From assembly GCF_000612545.2 (NCBI RefSeq), contig NZ_CP097800.1, positions 4,402,501 to 4,466,500 of the forward strand: a stretch of 64,000 nucleotides of DNA. Direction: 5' to 3'. The position numbers were made by a program, and so were the translations under genes. This document shows, piece after piece, positions 18,365-26,440 of this stretch (the first letter of the stretch is position 1; every line of letters starts with the position of its first letter). The notes beneath the pieces were generated by a model, which had not been told where the DNA came from, ran no database searches, and saw only the letters and a list, made by a program, of their open reading frames with translations. Origin of the DNA: Streptomyces sp. PCS3-D2 (GTDB lineage: Bacteria; Actinomycetota; Actinomycetes; Streptomycetales; Streptomycetaceae).

Positions 18365-18515
18365 GCTGATGCGTCAGCTCACCCAAGGCGCCACCGACGA
18401 GATCGCGGCAGAGAAGCTCGGTCTCGGCCTGCGCACCGCCCGCCGCTTGATGTCCGCCTCGGCGCCCGCAGCCGCTTCGAGGCTGGCGTCCGGGCGACGA
18501 AGGCCGACTGGCTCT
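18365..18515 (+). pseudogene. Remnant of a LuxR-type helix-turn-helix domain
   Basis: The + strand reads LMRQLTQGATDEIAAEKLGL then GLRTARRLMS. After a frame change it continues LGARSRFEAGVRATKADWL. Together these match the C-terminal LuxR/LAL DNA-binding domain of Streptomyces regulators (recognition helix plus the ARSRFQAG motif). The protein's N-terminal part is absent and the frame is broken, so this is a decayed fragment. The rest of 18180-18615 shows nothing else. Confidence 0.6.
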
Positions 18516-18615
18516 CCTTCCCCTGCCGGGGCGCGACCGGGTTGACGTGTGCTTGCAACGCCGCTGTCTCCTCGCACGGCTGGGCGTCAGACCGCACGGT
18601 GGCTTCGTACGGGTG

Positions 18616-19149
18616 TCAGTCGACCCCTCTCAGGTAGACGCGGCTGCTCCGTTCGTCGATCTGCGCCACCGCGACCTTGAGCCAGTTCAGGTCGCCCTTG
18701 CAGGGAGCGCACACCTGCCCCTCCCGAACCTTGGGAAGTGAATCAGGTTCCGGGAGTCCTAGGCGTGCGAACGGCGTGGCCGGTGTTGCCTCGGCGGCGA
18801 AGGGCTGCTCGCGCAATCTGAGGGGCTGCTCCGGTTTCAGCTGGGTGATGAAGGGGTCCACGGTTTCCGCAGGCAGGACGAAGGACAGGATCAACCCGTC
18901 GTCCTGGAACCCCCTGCGGTGCGCCGCCGCGGTGTGGGTCGCTGTCGAGGGGACTTCCACGTGCAGGGTCCGGGCGACGGACTCAGCGGTGGCTCCCTCG
19001 ACCCAGTCGGACGTCCCCGGCTCTGCGGAGCGGCCGCCTTCCCTGCCGCTGCCGCCGGACGCCCCGGAGCATCCGGCGGCGAGCGCGCAGAGCAGCACCG
19101 TTGCCACTGCGAGCGCCAGGGCGCCGCCCGGGCGTCGTGCGCGGATCAC
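18616..19149 (-). CDS. Lipoprotein at the end of the WXG-like operon
   Basis: 177 aa. The GTG start at 19149 overlaps the previous gene's TGA (GTGA), indicating translational coupling. Residues ~1-28 form a lipoprotein signal (ALAVATVLLCALAAGC, lipobox LAAGC), so the mature protein is anchored outside the membrane. The body is hydrophilic, with a CAPC motif near the C terminus (EGQVCAPCKGDLNWLKVAVAQ). I do not recognise the family. Coupling to a large helical WXG-like protein suggests it binds, chaperones or neutralises that protein at the cell surface. Confidence 0.8.
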   Translation of the reverse strand: MIRARRPGGALALAVATVLLCALAAGCSGASGGSGREGGRSAEPGTSDWVEGATAESVARTLHVEVPSTATHTAAAHRRGFQDDGLILSFVLPAETVDPFITQLKPEQPLRLREQPFAAEATPATPFARLGLPEPDSLPKVREGQVCAPCKGDLNWLKVAVAQIDERSSRVYLRGVD

Positions 19150-20585
19150 CGGGCTGCCGAATTGCGGCCGATGTCCGTGCGGGTGCCGTCCCGCCCGGTG
19201 TCCTCGGGTGCGGGCCAGGATCCTCCTGCCGACAGGTCGTGCCGTTGCACCGAGCTGCTTCCTCGCATGTCGAACTCCCTGGCCAATCCTGTTGTGTGCA
19301 TGCGGGCCATGTCGGCGTCGGTGACGGTGGTCGGTCCGATCGGCGTGGCCTTGGTTTCGTCCCAGTTGTAGCGATCCCACACATTGACCTGGTAGTCGAT
19401 GCTGACCTGCGGTTTCCCATCAGGTCCGGGGACAGCGGTGACCACCCCGGTCGTGTTGGTCATGCCGCTGCCTACGGCCAGGTACCAGTTGTTCGTGCCG
19501 TCCGGGCCCTTTTCGTGCTCGTATCCCGTACTGCTGGATTCCACGGGGATGGCGACAGGCTTGCCGCCTGACTTCTCGAAGGCCTCCAGCGCCTGTTGCC
19601 GCCAACCGTCTTGCTCTGCGGCCCGGATCCGTGCCACCTCGTCTCGGAGCGCCGGGTCGTCGGCCAGCATGCGGTCGACGTCCAGATCGAGCGTCTTGCC
19701 GCTGCCGTTGAGGTAGTGATCCATGTGTCGGGCCGCGTCGGTCTTGCCCATGAAGTCGCCGGAGTTCGAGATGCCGTTGGCCTGGATCTCTTTCCAGTAG
19801 TCCGATATTCCTGGCGATTCGACGTCGTACGGTCCGGCTCCGTCGTCCGCGGACACCTGTTTGACCTGAGGACGCAGCAGTCCGGCCGCAAGGAGGTCGT
19901 CGCGGTGCTGGGTCCACAACTGGGCCCGGGCCTCGGGCCCGAGTGACTGCCAGAGCCGCTGCAGCTCCTTCCGCTGCTTGGTGTTGGCTTCCTCGCCGAG
20001 CCCGGCCAGTTTCAGTGCCCGGGGGAGCATCTCCTTGTCGAGGGAGGTGTATGCCGCATGGCCGGCGTTGTGCAGATCCGCGCCGTGGCTGCCGCGCAGG
20101 GCGCGTACGGCAGCGGCATCGACCTCGGCCGCGTGGCTCACTACTCCGCTCAGGGTGTCGGCGTACCAGCGCATCAGGTCCTGCTTGCGCTGGCCGGGAC
20201 CATCCACCTCACAGACCAGAGCATCCTCAATCGCCACCGCTCCGCCCTGCCCCACACGGACGTTGAAGCCTGCCTCCTTGGCGTCGGCGGTCACGTTCTT
20301 CGCCTGCTGCTGGATGGCCACCAGTTCGGAGTGGGCGTCCTGGAGGACGCTGAAGATGCTCTTGGCCTCCGTGTGGAGGTCTTCTATCTCCTTGACCGTC
20401 TTGCCGACGAAGGCGCGGGTCACACCGGCGTTCACGCCTTCCCAGCGGGCCTTCTCGGCCTTGGCCTTCGCCCCGTCGCGCGCCTGTCCCCCCAGGCTCT
20501 GCAGAGCGTCGGCCGTGCGCTTCCAGTCCTGAACGGCGGATCCCAGCTTCGTGAGGTCGAGTTCCATGAGGTCCGAGTAGTCCAT
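19146..20585 (-). CDS. WXG/ESX-like helical protein with C-terminal effector-like domain
   Basis: 479 aa. The ATG at 20585 has GGGAG upstream and lies 10 bp after the preceding gene. The N-terminal ~250 residues are long amphipathic helices, starting LDLTKLGSAVQDWKRTADAL and including a WEG motif, as in LXG/WXG-type ESX substrates. A linker near 270 leads to a more beta-rich C-terminal region with NWYLAVGSGMTNTTG, YQVNVWDRYNWDETK and GLAREFDMRGSSS. Family-wide this layout is a secretion domain followed by a toxin or adhesion domain. No known catalytic motif is recognisable, and no ESX secretion gene lies in the window. The downstream lipoprotein is the candidate partner. Confidence 0.7.
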   Translation of the reverse strand: MDYSDLMELDLTKLGSAVQDWKRTADALQSLGGQARDGAKAKAEKARWEGVNAGVTRAFVGKTVKEIEDLHTEAKSIFSVLQDAHSELVAIQQQAKNVTADAKEAGFNVRVGQGGAVAIEDALVCEVDGPGQRKQDLMRWYADTLSGVVSHAAEVDAAAVRALRGSHGADLHNAGHAAYTSLDKEMLPRALKLAGLGEEANTKQRKELQRLWQSLGPEARAQLWTQHRDDLLAAGLLRPQVKQVSADDGAGPYDVESPGISDYWKEIQANGISNSGDFMGKTDAARHMDHYLNGSGKTLDLDVDRMLADDPALRDEVARIRAAEQDGWRQQALEAFEKSGGKPVAIPVESSSTGYEHEKGPDGTNNWYLAVGSGMTNTTGVVTAVPGPDGKPQVSIDYQVNVWDRYNWDETKATPIGPTTVTDADMARMHTTGLAREFDMRGSSSVQRHDLSAGGSWPAPEDTGRDGTRTDIGRNSAAR

Positions 20586-20595
20586 GCCGTGCTCC

Positions 20596-21066
20596 CTACT
20601 TGAGGTACTCGTCGATACGGGAGACGGACACGGCCGAGCCGTCACGGTTGCGGAGCGAGGCCGCGATGGCCTCGTCGTCTGCGGCGTGCGCCTTCTTGGA
20701 GTAGTCCAGGTGGTTCGAGATGTGGGCGCATGCCTGCAGGACCGTCTTCACCTGAGAGGTCCACACGGACACGGTGGTCTCCAGCTCGCCGCCGAGTGAG
20801 AAGCCGGCCGTCTTCAAGGATGCAGCGGCCCGCATCGTGGAGCCGTTTCCTGAGCCGTCGGCACCGGCGCCGGCGATGTCGGCCTGCTTCTGCAGTTGGC
20901 CGTGCAGCAGGAAAGCCTCATGACCCACTTCGCCCAGGTCATCCTGGTGTACGACCAGGTCGGCCTGACCGCCACCAGAACCGCTGGTCACCTGGTTGAG
21001 GCGCATCGACACCTGGCGCTCGCCGGCCACATCCACCTTTGCTTTTTCCCATTCGTCCCACACCAT
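20596..21066 (-). CDS. Small WXG100-like protein, first gene of the operon
   Basis: 156 aa, all-helical by composition. It starts [16 protein letters not shown] and has a central AFLLHGQLQKQADIAG helix and a long helix around TTVSVWTSQVKTVLQA. Its size and helical-hairpin character match WXG100/ESX partner proteins, which pair with LXG-type substrates for type VII secretion. It precedes the 479-aa protein by 10 bp. A truncated second copy of its first 22 codons lies at 436-519, so this operon was once duplicated nearby. Confidence 0.65.
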   Translation of the reverse strand: MVWDEWEKAKVDVAGERQVSMRLNQVTSGSGGGQADLVVHQDDLGEVGHEAFLLHGQLQKQADIAGAGADGSGNGSTMRAAASLKTAGFSLGGELETTVSVWTSQVKTVLQACAHISNHLDYSKKAHAADDEAIAASLRNRDGSAVSVSRIDEYLK

Positions 21067-21397
21067 GGCGCCATTTGATCATGTTTGGACAGGCGAGGCA
21101 GGGGCAATGTGAGCCAGCTTTCACACATGAACAAGATGCTCTTCGGCCTGACCATGGCGATGGTCGACGGCGGCGGCCGGCGGGCCGCATCGGAGCGTCG
21201 GCGCTCCCTGTCCCTGGTGCCCTGAATGGCCGATGCCCGAGACGGGCTGACAGTGCTGTCTCGGGTATCCGGTGAGCTGGGTGTCGACGGTGTGGTCGAT
21301 ATGCCTCTGAGCTGCAGCGATGGGCTGAGCGTTCCGAGGAGGGGAGCGGAGCGTTTTCGGCGGCTTCCGTAGTAAGCCTCTGACCTGGGCTTCTAGG

Positions 21398-21438
21398 GTT
21401 TCCGTCAAGCCCCACGAAGGCGGGGGCTTGTCGGAAAC
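21398..21438. repeat. Imperfect inverted repeat
   Basis: GTTTCCGTCAAGCCCC pairs with GGGGCTTGTCGGAAAC, 15 of 16 positions with one T/T mismatch and a nine-base loop. It is not next to any intact gene end, so it may be a stranded terminator or the end of a lost mobile element. Confidence 0.5.
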
Positions 21439-21771
21439 GTTGCCGGAAACCCCAGAGGGATCACCCGAGCTGCTTCGGCAAGCGTGCTGGTCAGATGACG
21501 TGCGCCCGCCCGGGTGGAGTTGCCCTCGCGGACACTTTCCCCGGCACACGCCTGGTAGTCGTCTGACCGCTGACAGCCTAGCGGATCAGGCCGGGAGTGG
21601 TCGCATGGATTGCAGCAGGCGCGGGTCCGGGGCGAGGGCATGGTCGTGACCTGGGGTTTCTGAGCGTCTGGGGTGGTGGGTGGGGAGGCCGGGGGTGCTG
21701 CACGGGTGTGGGCAGGCTGCTGGAGCGTCCGTTCTGTTCCGCTTGCCATGGATGGGGCCTTTTCAACGGAG

Positions 21772-21805
21772 CGACGGCCGCGCCCTGGGGTGGGCGCGGC
21801 CGTCG
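21772..21805 (-). terminator. Strong hairpin after the transposase-like fragment
   Basis: CGACGGCCGCGCCC pairs perfectly with GGGCGCGGCCGTCG (14 bp, six-base loop), 15 bases downstream of the minus-strand frame that ends at 21821. Confidence 0.65.
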
Positions 21806-21820
21806 TGGGGTCGAGGGGTG

Positions 21821-22396
21821 TCAGGCGATGCGGAGGACCTGTTGGGCGTTGCTGCGGGCCTGGAGGTGGATCTGGTGGCTGGTGGCGTTCTGGGAGAGGG
21901 CGAAGCCGAGGACGAAGATCTTCTGGCGATCCACGCCGTAGGCGATCATGCGGCGATTCCAGAGGCTCTGGTCGAATTGGCTGTGTACGGACTCGGAGTC
22001 GGCGCGGTAGGGGTAGAGGAGCTGGTGGGTGAGGCTGGCCTCGGGGATCTGCTGAAGGTATTCGGCTCGGTGGAAGCCGCGTTCGCTGTCGCTCTTGATG
22101 CGCTTGCCGGTGTCTGCGGAGCGCAGGGTCCGGTCGGCGGGGGTGGTGGTGATGCCGACGGGGACGCGGTAGTCGTGGTCGCCGTGGCGGCAGGGGATCT
22201 TGAGGACGTGGTACCAGCGGCTCTTGGCGGCTCCGGCACGGTGCTCGAGCTTGGTGATGGGGAGGGGTTCGAGGATGCGGGTGCCGTCGTCGATGCGGAT
22301 GCTCTCGGCGATGCGGCCTTGGTCGCACCAGAGCTCGTGACCGCTTCGGCAGGGGCTGATGCGTTCGTAGAAGCCCTCCGTCACCGCGAACACCAC
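21821..22396 (-). pseudogene. C-terminal fragment of a transposase-like protein
   Basis: A 191-codon open frame on the minus strand beginning exactly where the orphan Rhs cassette starts on the other strand. The C-terminal half (LYPYRADSESVHSQFDQSL, WNRRMIAYG, FVLGFALSQNATSHQ) resembles the end of a DDE-transposase-like family of Streptomyces mobile elements, where YxxRxDxES and a late RNAxxxH-type helix recur. The N-terminal DDE residues and a proper start are missing. It probably marks the insertion that displaced the Rhs cassette from its parent gene. The family assignment is from memory and uncertain. Confidence 0.45.
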
Positions 22397-23798
22397 CTAC
22401 GACGCGTCCGGCAACACGCTCACCCGACCCGGCGCGGCCGGAACCACCCAGACCCTGACCTGGACGCCTGAGGGCAGACTCGCCTCGGCCACTACCGGCG
22501 CGGGCACTTCCACCTACGCCTACGACGCGGCCGGCACCCGCCTGCTGCGCAAGGACCCGGGCAAAACCACCCTCTATCTCGGCGCCACCGAACTCACCCT
22601 CAACACCACCACCGACACGGTCACCGGCACCCGCTACTACACCACCCCCGGAGGCACGGCCGTCGTCCGCACCTCCGGCGGCAAGCTGTCCTACGTCGCG
22701 GCCGACCACCACAACACCGGCACCACCGCCATCGACGCCGCGACCCTCCAGGTCCAGCGCCGGACGGCTAAGCCCTTCGGCGAGGACCGAGGCACCGCCC
22801 CTGCCGCCTGGCCCGGCGAGCGCGGCTTCGTCGGCGGCACCCAGGACAAGACCACCGGACTCACGCACCTCGGAGCCCGCGAATACGACCCCCTCATCGG
22901 CCGGTTCATCTCCGTGGACCCGCTGATGGTCGTCGACGACCCCCGCCAGCACAACGGCTACCAGTACGGCAACAACAGCCCCCTCACCGAGTGGGACCCC
23001 ACCGGCGAAGCCCTTCCCGAGTGCCAGAGCGGCATGTACAAATGCACCAACGGATCCAACCCCTACGACTACGGCCACAACTACGAGAAAGAGGTCGCCA
23101 TCGCCGGCGGCACGCTCGACCGTGCCTACGTCGACCGGAAGAACAGCTACAACAGGGCATGCCGCTACGACTCCGCCTGCAAGACAACCCGCAGCTACTA
23201 CACGCCCAAGAAGGTCGAAAAGAAGCCCGCGAAGAAGACCCTCTGGGACTCTCTCAAGAGCGGTGCCAACGCTACCTGGAGCTGGACCAAGGACACCTTC
23301 GGTACGTGGGAGGGTTGGAAGAACAGGGTTCTGCCGACACTTGCATTCGGCGCCTGCCTTGTAGCAACTGTCGGAGGCTGCATGGTCGCAGGTGCGGCGG
23401 TTGCTTTCGCCACATTCGGCGGCGACTATATGGTCACGGGAGAGGCTAATTGGTCAGGGCTGGGGAAATCTCTCCTGTGGACCGCTGCTGGCGGTGCAGT
23501 TGCTGGCGGCATCGGTAGGGCGACGACCGGAAGTTGGCAGGCCGCATTTGGGAATAAAGCACTCCAGTACGAAACTGTACCCCTGTCCCGAACTGTTGGT
23601 GCGCCCTACAAGACAAAGGTTCCCGGCCTCAAGGGGCCGGGAGGTGGAAGGAAAGTCTGGGTGAGTGACACCTCTGGCACATACGCTAAGGTACTTGACC
23701 GTTCGGCCACGTTGCTCAACGCAGGAATGAATGCTCATCTCTCACTGGGGTTCTGCGGTGCGGGGAGCGCGAGTATAGCTTCCGGACGAGGCTGCTGA
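22389..23798 (+). CDS. Orphan Rhs C-terminal cassette (core plus alternative toxin tip)
   Basis: The frame is open from 22371 and homologous to the large Rhs protein from about its residue 1680: TTYDASGNTLTRPGA, YLGATELTLNT, GAREYDPLIGRFISVDP, YQYGNNSPLTEWDPTG. Homology continues through EKEVAIAGGTLD and then stops; the following ~220 residues form a different tip. This tip has a Lys-rich linker, a double hydrophobic segment (FGACLVATVGGCMVAGAAVAF; LLWTAAGGAVAGG) and a C-terminal region of unknown fold ending SASIASGRGC. There is no upstream Rhs body, signal peptide or good start. Orphan tips of this kind act as a store that recombination can move onto the full-length gene. Its stop overlaps the next gene's ATG. 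Confidence 0.85.
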   Translation, partial: NTTYDASGNTLTRPGAAGTTQTLTWTPEGRLASATTGAGTSTYAYDAAGTRLLRKDPGKTTLYLGATELTLNTTTDTVTGTRYYTTPGGTAVVRTSGGKLSYVAADHHNTGTTAIDAATLQVQRRTAKPFGEDRGTAPAAWPGERGFVGGTQDKTTGLTHLGAREYDPLIGRFISVDPLMVVDDPRQHNGYQYGNNSPLTEWDPTGEALPECQSGMYKCTNGSNPYDYGHNYEKEVAIAGGTLDRAYVDRKNSYNRACRYDSACKTTRSYYTPKKVEKKPAKKTLWDSLKSGANATWSWTKDTFGTWEGWKNRVLPTLAFGACLVATVGGCMVAGAAVAFATFGGDYMVTGEANWSGLGKSLLWTAAGGAVAGGIGRATTGSWQAAFGNKALQYETVPLSRTVGAPYKTKVPGLKGPGGGRKVWVSDTSGTYAKVLDRSATLLNAGMNAHLSLGFCGAGSASIASGRGC

Positions 23799-24376
23799 TG
23801 GGGGCGAAAGCTGGCGTGAGCAGAAAGAATGGAGAGAGGATCGTCCTGCGGGCCAAATCTTGGAAGCTTCTCTCCGTAATCCTTCCTCCGGCTCTCGGGG
23901 TCTTCGGGACGATAGCGGTACTGAAGGGACTGGAGGCTGATGGTGCCAGGGATTTCTGGTTCGTAGTCGCCACCCTCCTAGCCCTCGGTGCCTTGATTCA
24001 GCGAATCCTTTCAGCTCGAGTTCTGCTCGACTCAAACACTCTCACCGTAGTGAACCCCGTCTTCACGTATTCCTGCGCCAGGGAGTATGTGCGATGGCCT
24101 GCGGTCCGCGACGATGGCGGTCTGGAAATTCACCTTCGAGATGGGAGAGGCGTCGCTGCATTCGCTTTCGGGGGTTCACTTATCAGTCGAGCGATGGGTA
24201 CCGGGCCGAAAGTTGTGGGCGAGATTTCGACCTGGTTGAAAGCTTCACACGGTGAACTTGGAGGAGGGGATCTCGTCCTGCGGAGAGAGTGGACTAGGAC
24301 GCCTTTCGCGGAGCTTATCCTTGCTCTAGCAGCTCTTTCTGCTGCGATTGGAACGATTCTCCATGCCGCCTCGTAG
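23798..24376 (+). CDS. Membrane protein overlapping the orphan Rhs tip, candidate immunity protein
   Basis: 192 aa; its ATG shares one base with the Rhs-tip TGA (TGATG), the classic coupled toxin-immunity arrangement. Two N-terminal transmembrane helices (LLSVILPPALGVFGTIAVL; FWFVVATLLALGALIQRIL) precede a PH-like cytosolic domain (VLLDSNTLTVVNP, YVRWPAV). A C-terminal hydrophobic helix (LILALAALSAAIGTILHAAS) closes it. It is not similar by eye to the DUF2550-like candidate behind the main Rhs gene, as expected if each partner fits its own tip. The immunity role is inferred from overlap and position. Confidence 0.65.
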   Translation: MGAKAGVSRKNGERIVLRAKSWKLLSVILPPALGVFGTIAVLKGLEADGARDFWFVVATLLALGALIQRILSARVLLDSNTLTVVNPVFTYSCAREYVRWPAVRDDGGLEIHLRDGRGVAAFAFGGSLISRAMGTGPKVVGEISTWLKASHGELGGGDLVLRREWTRTPFAELILALAALSAAIGTILHAAS

Positions 24377-24392
24377 CTAGCAGCCCTGGCGT

Positions 24393-24429
24393 CATTCGAG
24401 AGCTCCTGTGTTGCAGGGGCTCTCGAATG
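24393..24429 (+). terminator. Hairpin after the candidate immunity gene
   Basis: CATTCGAGAGC and GCTCTCGAATG form an 11-bp perfect stem, with an inner CCTG/CAGG pair in the loop, 17 bases after the stop at 24376. The following bases, AACCCTTTTG, are T-enriched. Confidence 0.8.
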
Positions 24430-24740
24430 AACCCTTTTGACCCTGGGGTCTGAGGAGTGAAACAGGCTGGTCGGCAGCGTAGTGACATGGCGAAGCTCCT
24501 CGTCGTTGGCGTGGTGATCTCACTCAACACGCCGACGGCCGGGGGCTTTCGTTGTTGTCAAGCGGTTCAAGCGGCCGGGGGCGACCTGATAGCACCGCCG
24601 GACTGACCTTCAGCAGGCATGATCGCCGTTGCTAGCAGTATTCTGCGAGTTTTGCTGCCGGTCAGGACACTTTTGCTTCCACAACACCCATGTCAGCCTG
24701 GGCAGCCAGGTGCCCTGACCAGCTCGCAAATGGAGGCACA

Positions 24741-25193
24741 GTGGGCAACGGTGTAGTGCAGATGGACAGCGTCTTCGGGGGTCGACTGAAGTGGCGTTCC
24801 CGCTACTTGGTCCATAGGGCGCGCCGTCGAGGCCGGACTGGGCTGCTTTTCCAGGCGGACCTGCGCGTTCCTCCGCGGAGCATGTCGCGCAAATGGTGCG
24901 TCTTGTCCGTCACTGCAAATGGGCGCCACCTCTGCAGTATTGATCAGACCACCTTCAGAACGGTCCGCTTCTTCCCCTTGCCTCCAGGCCTGCACTCTCT
25001 GCACCTGGAAGTCGTTCGGGTTCGCAGACCAGGGCCCACACGAGTCGAGCAGAATGTTGTGCTCAGCCAGGGAGACATCCTGCTGGTGACCTGTGACCCA
25101 GTGCAGCCGAACGTCTTCTATCGCAGCAGTCCCGTGGTGGACACCTGGAGCACGCAGGTTCTTCAGCACCGAATGGGATCGGACCACCGTTGA
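24741..25193 (+). CDS. Hypothetical soluble protein
   Basis: 150 aa from the GTG at 24741, which has GGAGG four bases upstream; an in-frame ATG at 24690 lacks such a site. The composition is beta-rich (LLFQADLRVPP, HLCSIDQTTFRTVRFFPLPP, LHSLHLEVVRV, GDILLVTCDP), suggesting a beta-sandwich. There is no signal peptide or membrane segment. I do not recognise the family. It lies between two Rhs-tip remnants, so it could be an accessory or immunity gene, but nothing in the sequence shows this. The gap 24430-24740 holds nothing I can name. Confidence 0.5.
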   Translation: MGNGVVQMDSVFGGRLKWRSRYLVHRARRRGRTGLLFQADLRVPPRSMSRKWCVLSVTANGRHLCSIDQTTFRTVRFFPLPPGLHSLHLEVVRVRRPGPTRVEQNVVLSQGDILLVTCDPVQPNVFYRSSPVVDTWSTQVLQHRMGSDHR

Positions 25194-25267
25194 GCTGCCC
25201 CATGCCCCATGCCCTACGTAACGCCAACAGTGCCGTCACTTCTCATCGACTTTCATGTGTCCGTGCG

Positions 25268-25360
25268 GTGGCCGGACAACGCTGGAACAACCGCTGGAAG
25301 ACCGCGCTGAACGAGTTCGACGTCCTGTTCGGCGGCCGCCTCTCCGCCGAACGAGCGTAG
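25268..25360 (+). pseudogene. IS256-like transposase C-terminal tail
   Basis: The frame AGQRWNNRWKTALNEFDVL then FGGRLSAERA resembles the last ~30 residues of IS256-type transposases (a W-x-x-x-W-K-x-A-L-N-x-F motif before the stop). A small inverted repeat, GTAGGCC/GGCCTAC, starts at the stop codon. Only this tail survives. Confidence 0.5.
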
Positions 25361-25442
25361 GCCACCCGGCCTACCGGAAAACCTGTAGGCCATCCAGACG
25401 AATCACACCCGAACCCCCATAGAGCCCAGCACGGCGAGAGGT

Positions 25443-25775
25443 GTGGGTGATCACTTTTCGAAGCGCTGGCGAGACTACTTGGCGAACGGGGTGCTTGTGG
25501 TTGGCGCCATCGGAGGGCTTGCCTGTGTGGCGTCAGCTGTGTGCGGAGTAGTAGCAGCCATCATGATCGGCTCAGCAACGGCGACCGCTAATTATGCGGC
25601 GTCTAATGCAGGAACGAAGAACTGGAACACCAGATTCTCGATCAGTGAGGGGGCCGGTGCTGTACTCGGTTGGCTTGGTGGGGGCGAGTGCAGCAGGCAG
25701 GTCCGTGGTGATCAGGACGTCTTTCTCTCGAATGGATCGAAGTTTGGACCGCAGAGAAAGCGATTAAGTGAATGA
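25443..25775 (+). pseudogene. Remnant of a third Rhs C-terminal tip
   Basis: A 110-codon frame beginning directly after the IS256-like tail. Its first half (WRDYLANGVLVVGAIGGL, CVASAVCGVVAAIMIGSA) has the layout seen at the start of the other two tips: an aromatic segment, then AxxAxVVCG-type hydrophobic sequence, then a soluble stretch (TKNWNTRFSISEGAGAVLG). No Rhs core precedes it, and the end (CSRQVRGDQDV) looks frame-shifted. I read it as a tip cassette cut by the insertion sequence. It is linked to a small membrane gene 10 bases downstream, like the other tip-immunity pairs. Confidence 0.5.
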
Positions 25776-25785
25776 GGGGAGAGGG

Positions 25786-26001
25786 ATGACGAGTCTGCGG
25801 CGTGAAGTCCTTAAGAGTGTCATTCCGTTGGTGATTCTTGCAGTGATCGCCACCATGGCTTCAAAGGCGATCGGAGGGTGGGCTGAGGTCATAGGTGCGC
25901 CCCTGATCGTCATAGGCTCCGCAATGTTTTGGGGGCGGGTGGTGAGAAGGGAGTTGCAGCGCGGAGGTAGGGAGGATGGAGGTCGCAGTGAAGCGTCCTG
26001 A
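25786..26001 (+). CDS. Small two-helix membrane protein, candidate immunity protein
   Basis: 71 aa from the ATG at 25786, which has GAGGGGAGAGG just upstream; an in-frame GTG at 25768 lacks a good site. Two transmembrane helices fill most of it (VIPLVILAVIATMASKAI and VIGAPLIVIGSAMFWG), with a basic, glycine-rich C terminus. It starts 10 bases after the third Rhs-tip remnant. Size and position suit an immunity protein for a membrane-active toxin, but the family is unknown. Confidence 0.55.
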   Translation: MTSLRREVLKSVIPLVILAVIATMASKAIGGWAEVIGAPLIVIGSAMFWGRVVRRELQRGGREDGGRSEAS

Positions 26002-26049
26002 AACTTCTTCCAGATGTCTGTGGAGGACTGTTGGTGCAGGATCTAGGGA

Positions 26050-26271
26050 GTGGCGGTAGTGAGTCGACGCATAGATAGTTTGATGAGTTTGCGGGCGCAG
26101 TACATCTGCGGCGCACTGATAGGCTGTATCGCGTACCTGCTAGCAGGAGCATCTCAAGGAGACTCGGCTGTATCGGTAGGTTTACAGGCGGCCGCTGGCG
26201 TGTTTGTCGGCCTTGCCGTCGTGGCAGCCATGCGGCGACTGACTCGATCTGATCCCCGCGATCGGGAATAA
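26050..26271 (+). CDS. Small two-helix membrane protein
   Basis: 73 aa from a GTG start preceded by AGGGA; a second GTG four codons later is possible. Two hydrophobic helices (YICGALIGCIAYLLAGAS and VGLQAAAGVFVGLAVVAAM) are followed by a charged tail. It is the last of a run of tiny membrane genes and is closed by a strong hairpin. The family is unknown; the context again suggests a toxin-protection role. Confidence 0.5.
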   Translation: MAVVSRRIDSLMSLRAQYICGALIGCIAYLLAGASQGDSAVSVGLQAAAGVFVGLAVVAAMRRLTRSDPRDRE

Positions 26272-26283
26272 TCCACCCGTTCC

Positions 26284-26325
26284 TTCGAAGATGGTCCGCC
26301 AGAAATATGACGGACCATCTTTGAA
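26284..26325 (+). terminator. Hairpin after the small membrane genes
   Basis: AAGATGGTCCG and CGGACCATCTT form an 11-bp perfect stem with a 12-base loop, extended by TTC/GAA beyond one mismatch. It starts 12 bases after the stop at 26271. Confidence 0.8.
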
Positions 26326-26440
26326 GCTCCTGATTTGATCAGAACTCGTCGCGTTCGCAGATCTACTGACTTCGGCTCGGCGGGGTGAATTTTGGTGAAG
26401 TGCCTGCTGGGCTTGGAGCTGTGGCTGTATCCCGTGGTGT

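Larger units (their letters stand above)
21067..21820. other. Gene-poor stretch
   Basis: No reading frame here has convincing protein character on either strand; long open frames only reflect high GC. It holds an inverted repeat (21398-21438) and a strong hairpin (21772-21805), and probably contains decayed sequence between the WXG-like operon and the transposase-like fragment. Confidence 0.5.

Noticed and set aside
24693-25187. Minus-strand 164-codon frame opposite the hypothetical gene at 24741-25193
   Set aside because: The + strand frame has a GGAGG site at its GTG and more protein-like hydrophobic patterning; the minus frame has neither.
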